Source: Methanobacteriota archaeon (GTDB lineage: Archaea; Halobacteriota; Methanomicrobia; Methanomicrobiales; Methanomicrobiaceae). Taken from it: a stretch of 64,000 nt of DNA. Every line of letters begins with the position of its first letter. Position 1 is the stretch's first letter. Below are positions 43,888-52,383 of the stretch, in pieces. Location of the stretch: assembly GCA_016841665.1 (NCBI GenBank), contig JAENYT010000004.1, forward strand, positions 55,200 to 119,199, given 5' to 3'. Under the pieces are notes generated by a model. That model did no database searches. It saw only the letters and a list, made by a program, of their open reading frames with translations, and had not been told where the DNA came from. The translations under genes and the position numbers were made by a program.

Positions 43888-46080
43888 ATGACAAGACGGA
43901 AAAAGATGGTTGAGCGAGTAACCACGCTGATGGACAAGCCGGAGCATATCCGCAACATCGGCATCGTCGCTCACATTGATCACGGAAAGACGACCCTGTC
44001 GGACAACCTGCTCGCAGGGGCGGGCATGATCAGCGAGGAGCTCGCCGGGCGCCAGCTCTTCATGGACTCCGACGAGGAGGAGCAGGCCCGCGGTATCACC
44101 ATCGATTCGAGCAACGTCTCGATGGTGCACGAATACGGGGGAGAGGAGTACCTCATCAACATGATCGACACCCCGGGCCACGTCGACTTCGGCGGGGACG
44201 TGACCCGCGCCATGCGCGCCGTCGACGGTGCCGTGGTGCTCGTGGACGCCGTGGAGGGTACCATGCCCCAGACCGAGACGGTGCTCCGCCAGGCGCTCAA
44301 GGAGGGCGTCCGCCCCGTGCTCTTCATCAACAAGGTGGACCGGCTCATCAATGAGCTGAAGGTCGACGAGATGGAGATGCAGATCCGCCTGGGCAAGGTG
44401 ATCGACAAGGTCAACAAGCTCATCAAGGGCATGAACGAGGAGGCCTACAAGGCCGGCTGGAAACTGGATGCGGTCGAAGGAACGGTGGCATTCGGGTCGG
44501 CCCTCTACAACTGGGCGGTATCGGTTCCCTTCATGAAGAAGAGCGGGATCTCGTTCAAGGATGTCTATGAAAAGTGCAAAGCAGAGGACATGAAGTACCT
44601 CGCCAAGAACAGCCCGCTGAGCGCGGTCGTGCTCGATATGGTGGTCCGGCACCTGCCCAACCCCACTGATGCGCAGAAGCGGCGTATCAATATCATCTGG
44701 CACGGCGACAAGGAGACGAAAGAGGGCAAGGCCATGCTGAACTGCGACCCGAACGGTCCGGTCGGCCTCATGATCACCGACATCTCCTTCGACCCTCATG
44801 CCGGCGAAGTGGCCACCGGCCGTCTCTTCTCCGGCAGGCTGCGCCGCGGCACAGAGGTGTACGTGATAGGCGCCGCCAAAAAGTCCAACCGCCTCACCCA
44901 GGTGGGTATCTTCATGGGCGCAGAGCGCATCGAGGTCGAGGAACTGCCGGCAGGCAACATTGCCGCGGTCACCGGCCTCAAGGACGCCATCGTCGGATCG
45001 ACGGTCACCACCCTCATGGAGATGGCCCCGTTCGAGTCCCTCAAGCACTACAGCGAGCCGGTCATGACCGTTGCCGTCGAGGCAAAGAACATGAAGGACC
45101 TGCCCAAGCTGGTCACCGTGCTCCGCCAGGTAGCAAAGGAGGACCCCACCGTGGCGGTCACCATCAACGAGGAGACCGGTGAGCACCTCATCTCCGGCAT
45201 GGGCGAGCTGCACCTTGAGATCATCACCGGCCGTATCAAGCGCGATAAGGGCGTGGAGATCATCACCTCGCCGCCGATCGTGGTCTACCGCGAGACCATC
45301 ACCGGCACCGCGGGCCCGGTGGAAGGGAAGTCCCCCAACCGCCACAACCGGTTCTACATCGAACTTGAGCCCATGGACCCGAGGATCGTGGAGCTGATCA
45401 AGAACGGTGATGTCTCGATGAGAATGCCCCAGCTCGAGCGCAGGGATGCCCTCGTCGAGGCAGGTATGGACAAGGATGAGGCCAAGAACATCAAGGCCAT
45501 CGAAGCTACCAACATATTCATCGACATGACGAAGGGTATCCAGTACCTCAACGAGACCATGGAACTGGTGCTCGAGGGCTGGCGCGAGGCCCTTGCAGGC
45601 GGACCGCTCGCAGACGAACTGGTGCAGAACGTCAAGATCCGTCTTGTCGATGTCAAGCTGCACGAGGATGCCATCCACCGCGGGCCTGCGCAGGTCATCC
45701 CCGCCGTCCGTTCTGCGGTCAAAGCAGGCATGCTCTTGGCAAACGACTCGCTCCTCGAGCCCATGCAGAACATCCAGATCACCGTCCCGCAGGATCACAT
45801 GGGCAGTGCCACCGGCCAGATCCAGGGACGCCGCGGGCAGGTCTATGACATGCAGTCCGAGGGCGACACCGTCACCATCATCGGCAAGGCGCCGGTGGCA
45901 GAACTCTTCGGGTTTGCAGGCGACGTGCGCTCGGCGACCGAGGGGCGCGCCATGTGGAGCACCGAGTTCGCCGGTTTCGAAACCGTCCCGCAGAACACCC
46001 TCAACGATGTCGTGCGGGAGATCCGCAAACGGAAGGGCCTGAAAGAACAGATCCCCAGGCCGGACGACTATCTGGCCTGA
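43888..46080 (+). CDS. fusA: Translation elongation factor aEF-2
   Basis: GTPase driving ribosomal translocation, 730 residues. G1 AHIDHGKTT (about 28-36), [10 protein letters not shown] (switch I), G3 [11 protein letters not shown]4 NKVD. The domain III-V signatures include [20 protein letters not shown] near residue 597 carries the His modified to diphthamide. AGGTGG precedes the start. The archaeal str order S12-S7-EF-2 is kept but EF-1alpha and S10 do not follow. The complementary strand also reads open for 818 codons, an artefact of codon bias. Confidence 0.98.
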   Translation: MTRRKKMVERVTTLMDKPEHIRNIGIVAHIDHGKTTLSDNLLAGAGMISEELAGRQLFMDSDEEEQARGITIDSSNVSMVHEYGGEEYLINMIDTPGHVDFGGDVTRAMRAVDGAVVLVDAVEGTMPQTETVLRQALKEGVRPVLFINKVDRLINELKVDEMEMQIRLGKVIDKVNKLIKGMNEEAYKAGWKLDAVEGTVAFGSALYNWAVSVPFMKKSGISFKDVYEKCKAEDMKYLAKNSPLSAVVLDMVVRHLPNPTDAQKRRINIIWHGDKETKEGKAMLNCDPNGPVGLMITDISFDPHAGEVATGRLFSGRLRRGTEVYVIGAAKKSNRLTQVGIFMGAERIEVEELPAGNIAAVTGLKDAIVGSTVTTLMEMAPFESLKHYSEPVMTVAVEAKNMKDLPKLVTVLRQVAKEDPTVAVTINEETGEHLISGMGELHLEIITGRIKRDKGVEIITSPPIVVYRETITGTAGPVEGKSPNRHNRFYIELEPMDPRIVELIKNGDVSMRMPQLERRDALVEAGMDKDEAKNIKAIEATNIFIDMTKGIQYLNETMELVLEGWREALAGGPLADELVQNVKIRLVDVKLHEDAIHRGPAQVIPAVRSAVKAGMLLANDSLLEPMQNIQITVPQDHMGSATGQIQGRRGQVYDMQSEGDTVTIIGKAPVAELFGFAGDVRSATEGRAMWSTEFAGFETVPQNTLNDVVREIRKRKGLKEQIPRPDDYLA

Positions 46081-46167
46081 ACTTTTCCCACCCACCCTCA
46101 TTTTTCCCTGCCCGGACGGGCAATATCGTTTTTTCGGCACCCCGCGCAGTATCCGTATCCGGCGACA

Positions 46168-46183
46168 GCGAGAATTATATATT
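46168..46183 (+). promoter_or_regulatory. TATA element of the DUF2769-like gene
   Basis: GAGAATTATATATTTC is a strong TATA element about 55 bases before the ATG at 46228, leaving a leader that ends in GGAGG. The bases just before it, 46081-46165, are T/C-rich and hold the fusA transcript end. Confidence 0.5.
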
Positions 46184-46227
46184 TCATCAGCTATATGCGC
46201 ACACACATACCTGCATGGAGGATGCGT

Positions 46228-46545
46228 ATGACAAAATTCAAGGAAAAAATTGAAGCGATGAAGAAGATGTCCGATGAAGAGCGGGCGGCGGCGATGGAAA
46301 ACCTCAAATCGATGTGTATCTGTCCGACCTGCCCCACCCACACCGAGTGTGCGAAGAACGCGAACGAAAAGGTGTTCTGTATGATGGGAAAGAGCTTCAT
46401 GTGCATCAACTTTGAGAAGGAATGCCTCTGTCCCCAGTGCCCTGTCAGAGGGGAGCTGGGCTTAAACAACATGTTTTTCTGCACCCGCGGCTCTGAAAAG
46501 GCGCAACGGTACGAGCATACCATCTGGGGCGCCGAGATGAAATAA
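46228..46545 (+). CDS. Cys-rich DUF2769-like protein
   Basis: 105 residues from MTKFKEKIEAMKKMSDEE, with GGAGG six bases upstream. A charged N-terminal helix precedes eight Cys in pairs: CICPTCPTHTEC, FCMMGKS, CLCPQCPVRGEL, FFCTRG. This is the pattern of the methanogen family DUF2769, probably a metal or Fe-S binding protein. Function unknown. Convergent with the next gene. Confidence 0.8.
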   Translation: MTKFKEKIEAMKKMSDEERAAAMENLKSMCICPTCPTHTECAKNANEKVFCMMGKSFMCINFEKECLCPQCPVRGELGLNNMFFCTRGSEKAQRYEHTIWGAEMK

Positions 46546-46556
46546 CCCCCAATTTT

Positions 46557-47240
46557 TCACGATTTTGCGCCAAATTGGGCGATATAGAAGAACAAACCCC
46601 ATGAGAGGAGGAGGGCGGGCGCGGCATAGGCCAGGATGGCCCAGGGCTGCATGCCGTAGTGGAGGCGGAGGGCAAGGGCGAATGCTGCCGCGGCAAGGAG
46701 GAAGGCGGCAAAATGCACCGGGCGGCGTTCGATGCGTTTTCCCGTGGAGATCCCCCCGTTGATTTTTGTGTCCCTGAACGGGGCACCCGGGCTGCACCCC
46801 GCAACGGTGCAGCAGTCCTCGACAATGTGCAGCACCCCTCCTGCCGCAAGCCCTGCCATGAACAGGAGCGCCACGGGGTCCCACTGGCCGAGCAGCGAGA
46901 GTGCAACCCAGATGAAGAGCGAGAGGAGCACCGAGTACACCCCCACACCGAAGAGTGTATGGAGCGATTTGCGGTGGGCGGGGTTGAAGGGATACCCCAA
47001 TGCGCCGTAGATCGCCCGCATGAGGGGCATGATAAAGGGGCGCATCACGGCCCCGAAGATACGGGAGATGGCGTTCATATGATGGATCTTTGCATCCTTT
47101 GCATCGGTGTCGGGCAGGAGCGCCCCGATGGCGACGCCGGCGCAGAGCATGGCAACCTGCACGGCATTATCGGGCAGCCAGGGGGCCAGAACCACGAGCA
47201 CGGTGGCGATGCTGAGGGAGAGGTGTTCGGTACCCTTCAT
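46557..47240 (-). CDS. YdjM/DUF457-type membrane protein (metal-dependent hydrolase family)
   Basis: 227 residues. Starts MKGTEHLSLSIATVLVVLAPWL, with the family His near the N-terminus, then ALLPDTDAKDAKIHH (Asp-rich metal site), HRKSLHTLF, and GGVLHIVEDCCT. About five hydrophobic helices. The family is annotated as a LexA-regulated membrane-bound metal-dependent hydrolase, but activity is unproven. It is divergent from the ABC ATPase remnant. Confidence 0.8.
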   Translation of the reverse strand: MKGTEHLSLSIATVLVVLAPWLPDNAVQVAMLCAGVAIGALLPDTDAKDAKIHHMNAISRIFGAVMRPFIMPLMRAIYGALGYPFNPAHRKSLHTLFGVGVYSVLLSLFIWVALSLLGQWDPVALLFMAGLAAGGVLHIVEDCCTVAGCSPGAPFRDTKINGGISTGKRIERRPVHFAAFLLAAAAFALALRLHYGMQPWAILAYAAPALLLSWGLFFYIAQFGAKS

Positions 47241-47275
47241 TCACCATCAGTTTCTCCGGGGGTTTCAAAAATCTC

Positions 47276-47539
47276 GTGATATGGATCGAGCCCGGGGGCG
47301 AGCAGCAGCGGGTGGCCATCGCCCGCGCCCTCGTCAACCGGCCCTCGATTCTCTTCGCCGACGAGCCCTGTGCAAACCTGGACAGCGTCACCTCAAAGAA
47401 TATCCTCGAGCTCTTCAAGAAGCTCAACGAAGATCTCAACCAGACCACCGTCATGGTATCCCACGAAGACTGGCACATCGAGTATTTCTGCAGGGTGATT
47501 TATTTGAAAGACGGCTCTATCGAGCGGATCGAAGAATGA
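47276..47539 (+). pseudogene. 3' remnant of an ABC transporter ATPase
   Basis: The frame holds only the end of an ABC ATPase: GGEQQRVAIARALVNRP (signature), ILFADEPCANLDS (Walker B and D-loop), TVMVSHEDWHIEYF (switch His), then a normal C-terminus. There is no Walker A or Q-loop, and similarity breaks inside the signature (the Leu-Ser before GGE is replaced by Glu-Pro). Upstream bases belong to the divergent promoter region. The retained part has no frameshift, so the truncation is probably recent. It resembles LolD/MacB-type ATPases. Confidence 0.8.
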
Positions 47540-47557
47540 AAAACGGGGAGGGGATGA

Positions 47558-49351
47558 TCACCGCCGCCGGTCATCATCGCGCCTGCGGTCATCGCCGTCA
47601 TCCGGCTCCGGGGTCGGCTCTGCGGTGGGCTCTTCAGTCGGCTCTTCAGTCGGCTCCTCGGTAGGCTCTAAGGTCGGTTCCTCGGTAGGCTCTAAGGTCG
47701 GTTCCTCGGTAGGCTCCGGAGTGGGCTCTTCAGTCGGCTCCAGAGTGGGCTCATCAGGTATCGGGGTCTCGTCGGGCAGCACGGTGATGAAACCGGTCTT
47801 CGTTTCCTTATCTACTCCATCTAGCCCCAGCACGGTCAGGATGACCGTGTAGGTGCCGGGCTCGCGGTAACGGTGGCGCGGGTTGGGCCGGGAGGCGGTC
47901 CCGCCATCGCCGAACTCCCACGACCAACCCACCACGTCACCCGAAGACCGCTCCTCGAAATTGACGGTGAGAGGTGCGTACCCGGAGGTGACGTCTGCGG
48001 TAAAGTCGGCGTCAAGCTCCTCCTCAGCCTCCTCGACGGTGATGTAGCCTGCCCTGGTCTCCACCGAGGTGCCGGAGCCGTCGCCGACCGTCAGGATGAC
48101 TGTGTAGGTGCCAGGCGTTGCGTACTCGTGGGTCGGATTCCGGTCGGTAGAGCCCCCACCGTCCCCGAACTCCCACGACCACGAGGTGGGATCGCCGACA
48201 GAGTGGTCGGTGAACGAGACGGTGAGCGGCGCCTCGCCTTCCGTGACGTCCGCGGAGAAGTCGGCATCAAGTGCCGGCGCAGGCTCCGCCACGGTGATGT
48301 ATCCTTCCCTGGCTCCGGTGGTGCTCCCGAACTCGTTGCCGGCGGTCAGGGTGACCGTGTAGGTGCCGGGCGAGGTGTACGTATGGGTCGGGTTCTGGTC
48401 GGTGGAACGCCCACCGTCCCCGAACTCCCACGACCATGAGGTGGGATCGCCGCCTGAGAGATCGGTGAACGAGACAGCGAGCGGCGCCTCACCTGAGGTG
48501 CGATCGGCGCTAAACTCCACATCAGGAGGCGCGGGCGGCTCGGTCACAACGATATAGCCGTTCTTGATCTCCCGGTACTGCTCGTCATCCCCATCCTCGA
48601 TGGTCAGGTAGACCGAATAGGACCCCGGGCTCATATACTCGTGAGTCGGGTTCTGTTCGTGCGATGAGGCCCCGTCACCGAACTCCCAGAACCACTTCTC
48701 GGCAACCGCCGGGGAGGCGTCACTGAACCGGACGCTCAGGGGAGCCTGCCCTTCCCGCACGCTGGCGAAGAAATCGCAGAGCGTTTCGTTCTCATCGTCA
48801 TCATCATCGCCGGATGATGAAGAGGAGCTTCGCGACGGTGTGGGAGTCGCGGTTGCGGTCGCCGTGGGGGTCGGGGTCTGCGTGACGCCGGCCGATGCCG
48901 TCGGAGACGGGGTGGTTCCGGGGTCGTTATCCGGATCCTCCCTCTCCACCGCAGGTTCCACGGTGACATCGACTGTGTCGTTGCGGACATTTCCACTTGC
49001 ATCGGTGACGGTGAAGGTCACCTCGTATATCCCTTCGTGTGCGTACCGATGATATGGGGTGAGGTTGCCCTGTTCCATGGTACCGTCTCCGAAATCCCAT
49101 GTATACGAGAGAGTGCCTACAGACTCTGCGTCCGCCAGACACCGTCCGGCAAACCGGACTCCTTCTCCCACATGTGCCGTACAACTCTCTCCAGCGCTGA
49201 TCGAGGCCAGCATCCCCTCCGGCCCCGTCGTCTCATTCTCCGCAAACAGTCCCCAGTCACCCACCATGCCGGGAATCAGGATCGATACCGCCAGGAGGAG
49301 GATCCCGAGAATGAATGCTGCACCCAACATTGCTCGCCTGCTCGACCACAT
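47558..49351 (-). CDS. Surface protein with five PKD domains and a Glu-Pro-Thr repeat tail
   Basis: 597 residues. A signal/anchor helix (about 8-30) precedes PKD domain 1 (about 55-135, WDFGDG). A Thr/Pro/Ser linker with poly-Ser and poly-Asp runs follows, then four PKD domains, each with WxFGDG and an NPTH-Y-PGTYTV closing strand. The C-terminal 85 residues repeat EPTEEPT/EPTLEPT and end in a basic Arg/Asp tail. The DNA encoding that tail (47620-47760) is a tandem repeat. The protein is probably exported and extended from the cell surface. TAGGAGC precedes the ATG. Function may be adhesion or S-layer association; no enzyme domain is seen. Confidence 0.88.
   Translation of the reverse strand: MWSSRRAMLGAAFILGILLLAVSILIPGMVGDWGLFAENETTGPEGMLASISAGESCTAHVGEGVRFAGRCLADAESVGTLSYTWDFGDGTMEQGNLTPYHRYAHEGIYEVTFTVTDASGNVRNDTVDVTVEPAVEREDPDNDPGTTPSPTASAGVTQTPTPTATATATPTPSRSSSSSSGDDDDDENETLCDFFASVREGQAPLSVRFSDASPAVAEKWFWEFGDGASSHEQNPTHEYMSPGSYSVYLTIEDGDDEQYREIKNGYIVVTEPPAPPDVEFSADRTSGEAPLAVSFTDLSGGDPTSWSWEFGDGGRSTDQNPTHTYTSPGTYTVTLTAGNEFGSTTGAREGYITVAEPAPALDADFSADVTEGEAPLTVSFTDHSVGDPTSWSWEFGDGGGSTDRNPTHEYATPGTYTVILTVGDGSGTSVETRAGYITVEEAEEELDADFTADVTSGYAPLTVNFEERSSGDVVGWSWEFGDGGTASRPNPRHRYREPGTYTVILTVLGLDGVDKETKTGFITVLPDETPIPDEPTLEPTEEPTPEPTEEPTLEPTEEPTLEPTEEPTEEPTEEPTAEPTPEPDDGDDRRRDDDRRR
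47620..47760 (-). repeat. Tandem coding repeats for the Glu-Pro-Thr tail
   Basis: Units of 12 and 24 bases, such as TCGGTAGGCTC and TCTAAGGTCGGT, recur with near identity, encoding EPTEEPT/EPTLEPT. Expansion or contraction between strains is likely. Confidence 0.75.
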
Positions 49352-49448
49352 GCTCCTATCCCTCGAACGTGGCAGAGGCTTAGTATAAAGATCCTATTAT
49401 AATAATATTTCAGCGGGTGGGTCACGCAGATGATGGGCACTGCCGCAC

Positions 49449-50150
49449 TCATTCGAGACGGGCCGAATTCAGGATATACTCGCTGATAATTTGGATCTCC
49501 TTCCCTGACAGCCGGCTCTGTCGTGACCCGAGATATGAGGCGATTGTTCTTCTCTCGACCACGGGCACCGCAGGATCCTCGCACCTGATGCGGGCATTCC
49601 TGTTGGCGAGCACGACCACGGGATCCGCCTTCACGGCAACGGCACATCCCTCGAGAAATGCATCAAGACGCCGGGCGTTGTCAGTTGCCTGCCTGCTGGG
49701 GCTGCGCTCCACCACCTCCCACGTCCCGTTTCTGCAGCGCGCCCACCTGTTCCCGGTGCAGGTTATCTCGCCGGCATAATTCTTGGTCTCAAGCACAAAC
49801 ACGCCGCCGGGGCCTACCACCACGTGGTCGATGTCCCCCCGTGCACCCGGGAGTACCAGGTCGTTGAACACCCGGTGACGGTTGTCCAGCGCCGAAAGCG
49901 CGCTTGAGACCGCCTCCTCTCCCCAGATACCATAGCGGTAGCCCCATCGCCGCCAGGAAAAGTACACCGGCACCACCGCCAACATCACCGGAGCCGCCAC
50001 AAGACAGGGAGGAAGGGCGCACACCATGACCGTGCAGGCCCACAGACCCGCAATCACCGCGATGGCCGCAGTGGAAAGGAGGATGAGAACCGTATACCGG
50101 CGCACCATCCGGCGAAGATACCGGCGTTTCCCCCCATACATCCTGGCCAT
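49449..50150 (-). CDS. Membrane-anchored NERD-domain protein
   Basis: 233 residues. A basic N-terminus and two membrane helices (about 18-65) precede a NERD domain: YGIWGEEAVSSALSAL, HRVFNDLVLPGARGDIDHVVVGPGGVFVLETKNYAGEI. The Glu, Asp, Glu-Thr-Lys residues match the nuclease-like core shared with restriction-type endonucleases. NERD proteins are thought to process DNA, but biochemical evidence is thin. Location at the membrane is predicted from the two helices. Confidence 0.87.
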   Translation of the reverse strand: MARMYGGKRRYLRRMVRRYTVLILLSTAAIAVIAGLWACTVMVCALPPCLVAAPVMLAVVPVYFSWRRWGYRYGIWGEEAVSSALSALDNRHRVFNDLVLPGARGDIDHVVVGPGGVFVLETKNYAGEITCTGNRWARCRNGTWEVVERSPSRQATDNARRLDAFLEGCAVAVKADPVVVLANRNARIRCEDPAVPVVERRTIASYLGSRQSRLSGKEIQIISEYILNSARLE

Positions 50151-50256
50151 ATGTCAGGATATGGGCGTTCAGTCCCCTTCTTTGTTGTGAGCGCGAGCTG
50201 CCTTTATCACCTCGGGGCGCTACACGCACCCTGCATGCAGATACCGAGGTGAGCGT

Positions 50257-50466
50257 GTGACAGGACGATGGGAAGTGATCCTGACCGTGAAAATGAACAT
50301 CGATGATGTCGGTTCGCGCGAAGAAGCAGTCAACCAGGCACTCGAGGAGATGAAAGAACGGTTTGTGCATGGCCCTGAAATCCCGGTTATGGCACATGCG
50401 CGAAAAATGAACACTATCGCCGAGGAAGAGCACCTGTTCGGCGTAAACCGCTACTTCTTTGGGTGA
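50257..50466 (+). CDS. Small conserved-looking protein of 69 residues
   Basis: GTG start with GAGGTGA upstream. Sequence MTGRWEVILTVKMNIDDVG continues with acidic helices (REEAVNQALEEMKERF) and ends NRYFFG. A betaalpha-type small fold is likely. Not recognised. A TATA-like CTTTATC lies near 50201-50208. Codon use is like that of neighbouring genes. Confidence 0.6.
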   Translation: MTGRWEVILTVKMNIDDVGSREEAVNQALEEMKERFVHGPEIPVMAHARKMNTIAEEEHLFGVNRYFFG

Positions 50467-50600
50467 AGGAATGCCGGGGGCGGCGCGCCCGATGCGCCCC
50501 TGCGGGCCGGGGGTGCAGCTGCGGCGGATCAGGAGAGGACACGCAGCCCTGTCCGGCCATTACCATATTGCATACCAGGGATGGCAGGCGACCACCCGTA
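50467..50600. other. Non-coding spacer
   Basis: GC-rich bases after the small gene include GGGGGCGGCGCGCCCGATGC and nearby GCGCCCC, which can fold and may end its transcript. No gene is seen. Confidence 0.4.
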
Positions 50601-50608
50601 TTAATGGA

Positions 50609-50649
50609 TAATCGATAAAGTTAATCGATAAAAATAAACTTTTTATATT
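50609..50649 (+). promoter_or_regulatory. Direct repeats and TATA element before the candidate RNA gene
   Basis: TAATCGATAAA occurs twice (50609-50619 and 50622-50632), 13 bases apart, directly upstream of a strong TATA element (AAACTTTTTATATTT, about 50636-50650). Expected transcription start is near 50670-50675. The repeats lie where an archaeal activator or the BRE-binding factor would sit. Confidence 0.55.
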
Positions 50650-50670
50650 TGAATCTTCCAATACACTCAC

Positions 50671-51117
50671 TGTCGGGAGGTGGTGGAGTAAGTCGATCGG
50701 CAAGACGTCGGAGTGCTCCAGAAATGGAGCAGGGCAACGGCGGAGAAGGTCGTTCGGGGGAACGTTCTCCGCACAGGCAATTCCCGTGTTCCGATACGGT
50801 CATGCATAATCATTCTGTCGGCACCTGCTCGGACGGGGCTGGATATTCCCGAAGGAAACCCGGGGATTGGACGCATTCGGGGAGACGCGCTGGGGAACGT
50901 CCCCTAAATGCCTCCTTTCGGGGATCCGGGCATACCACCCATGGAAAAAGGCACCCATCGAGAACATCATCCACGGCCCCTGTTCCGTCCAGAAGAGGCA
51001 TGTTGTTACCTGCACCCGGTCTCTGCTGCCGAAGCGTTCACGCTCTCAACCCATTGAGGAACAGCCACAACATACATGCCACCGGCCCGGCACCATCTGA
51101 TCTATATTTTTTTCCAC
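50671..51117 (+). ncRNA. Candidate large structured RNA (~430-445 nt), family not recognised
   Basis: No frame here is protein-like, but many stems are. A terminal helix pairs AGGTGGTG (50678-50685) with CACCATCT (51091-51098). Hairpins are: TGCTCCA-GAAA-TGGAGCA (50714-50731); GCGGAGAA/TTCTCCGC enclosing CGTTC-GGGG-GAACG (50740-50772); ATTCCCG/CGGGGAT (50845-50867); GCATT-C-GGGGA with TCCCC-TA-AATGC (50873-50911). A 3' domain pairs GGCATG-TTGT (50997-51006) with ACAA-CATA-CATGCC (51067-51080) and contains AGCG-TTCA-CGCT (51033-51044) and CTCAA-CCCA-TTGAG (51045-51058). A TATA element precedes it and TATATTTTTTT follows (51104-51112). It lacks clear RNase P (GAGGAAAGTCC, GGCTTA) and SRP helix 8 signatures. 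Existence is inferred from structure and promoter only. Confidence 0.6.
51103..51113 (+). terminator. Poly-T end of the candidate RNA
   Basis: TATATTTTTTT directly after the 3' strand of the terminal helix, a typical archaeal T-rich termination signal. Confidence 0.5.
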
Positions 51118-51128
51118 TTTTACGGCCA

Positions 51129-51851
51129 TCATCCAGCCGCCAGGCGGTCAAAGAGCGCCTCCCACTGCGGATATTCCATGGTATAATCCACGCCGCACAC
51201 CGTCTCGATGCGTAGATCGTTCAAAAGACGGCGGAGCCGTATTCCTCCCTCAAGGGTGTTTTCCCGGGGCCCGTAGGGGTTAAAGATCATCCCTTCGTTT
51301 CTGAACAGGACATAATCGCAGACAAAGAGGGTACCCCGGAAGTCATAGACCGCGAACCCGGAGGTGTGCCCCCCGATGTGATGCGCCCGGATCCCATCCC
51401 GGGTGAAATCCTCTTCGAATGGCAGATCAAAGGAAAACCCGCAGGTAAGCGGCATTGCAACCTCTTCTCTCCGGATCCAGACCTCCGCAGGAAACTCCAC
51501 ACGGTAGAGGTGGGAAGCCCCGAGGAAATGGTGGTGGGTGAAGGTGATCACCGACGCAGGATCGAGCCTCCGGTCAAAGCAGGAGGGACAGTCTATCCAG
51601 TACACCCGGTCCCCCGTATCAATGCGGTAGGCGGCATGTTCGATACCGAGACGGGGCACGGACTGCAGCATTTCCACACCATCCGCCACCGGTGTGCTTC
51701 TTACCCGGTAGCGGGCGGAGCACTCCTCGGCGGTGAGAAAGTGTTCCCGGCCGGCCCCGCAGAAAGGGCAGTGCAGGGGATAATATCCGGCCATGTTGTA
51801 GCCGCACGAAGTGCAGACGTAACTATCGGTCACGGCAGCGTTCGAAGGCAT
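51129..51851 (-). CDS. Rubredoxin-like zinc ribbon fused to a metallo-beta-lactamase-fold domain
   Basis: 240 residues from MPSNAAVTDSYVCTSCGY, with GGGGGGAGAT before the ATG; in-frame sequence upstream is not protein-like. Residues 11-34 form a rubredoxin-type site, CTSCGYNMAGYYPLHCPFCG. The rest looks like an MBL-fold hydrolase: ITFTHHHFLGASHLY (metal-loop variant), HHIGGHTSGFAVYD, GTLFVCDYVLF, and CGVDYTMEY. The metal-ligand pattern departs from the classical HxHxDH, so activity is uncertain. It may be a redox or flavodiiron-like relative. Confidence 0.75.
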   Translation of the reverse strand: MPSNAAVTDSYVCTSCGYNMAGYYPLHCPFCGAGREHFLTAEECSARYRVRSTPVADGVEMLQSVPRLGIEHAAYRIDTGDRVYWIDCPSCFDRRLDPASVITFTHHHFLGASHLYRVEFPAEVWIRREEVAMPLTCGFSFDLPFEEDFTRDGIRAHHIGGHTSGFAVYDFRGTLFVCDYVLFRNEGMIFNPYGPRENTLEGGIRLRRLLNDLRIETVCGVDYTMEYPQWEALFDRLAAG

Positions 51852-51952
51852 ATCTCCCCCCTTATCCCCGGTACCTGAAAAATGGTTCGTCAGGCAGAGA
51901 GGGGAAATGCTCATATTGTTGTGATTGCCCCATACCATTTCAGTGAGCAGGA

Positions 51953-52345
51953 ATGGCGGACGAAGGCGGTAGCTACATCCCCGGTGTCTGCAACATCGGA
52001 GAGGCGGAAATACGCCGGAGATTGCGGTTCGGGTGGGCGGGCCTTGCGGCATACGTGCTGCTGGGTGCCCTGCTACTGCTCATCGATGCAGACCGAACGG
52101 CACGCCTTCTCGTGTTCGTTCCCGCATTTGCCGCGAGCTTCGGGTTCATGCAGGCGTACCTGCACTTCTGTGCCTACTTCGGGCTTTCCGCACTCTTCAA
52201 TTTCCAGGAAGCGGGATCATCGCCCGAGGAGATCTGGGAGGAGGAACTTCGCACAGCGGACCGCAGAAGGGCATGGCAGATTATCGGGTACTCAGTGCTC
52301 ATCGCCATCGCCATGACCGCAGTGGTTTATCTTCTCCCGGCATAG
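51953..52345 (+). CDS. Small membrane protein
   Basis: 130 residues; MADEGGSYIPGVCNIGEAEIRRRLRFG then two hydrophobic helices (about 26-45, 50-72), a soluble acidic stretch with EEIWEEELRTADRRRAWQ, and a third helix at the C-terminus. AGCAGGA precedes the ATG. The opening 'PGVCNIG-EIRRR' motif recurs in archaeal membrane proteins of unknown function. Divergent from the zinc ribbon-MBL gene. Confidence 0.75.
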   Translation: MADEGGSYIPGVCNIGEAEIRRRLRFGWAGLAAYVLLGALLLLIDADRTARLLVFVPAFAASFGFMQAYLHFCAYFGLSALFNFQEAGSSPEEIWEEELRTADRRRAWQIIGYSVLIAIAMTAVVYLLPA

Positions 52346-52383
52346 GAAGAACTTCCGAGGGGTACGAGAAACGAGGAGGAAAT

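Noticed and set aside
43885..46341. An 818-codon open frame on the minus strand opposite fusA
   Set aside because: It is exactly antisense to EF-2, rich in His/Asp/Leu, and has no motifs; strong codon bias of fusA explains it.
47620..47760. CRISPR-like repeat array
   Set aside because: The repeats have no spacers and are in frame within the PKD protein, encoding EPT units.
50671..51117. RNase P RNA or SRP RNA identity for the structured region
   Set aside because: No GAGGAAAGTCC or GGCTTA-type conserved blocks and no SRP helix 8 pattern could be found on either strand; a covariance search is still needed.
50649..51215. A 188-codon plus-strand frame and a 64-codon frame (50713-50907) in the RNA-like region
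   Set aside because: No protein-like hydrophobic pattern; the bases are better explained by paired stems, and the longer frame runs into the antisense of the next gene.
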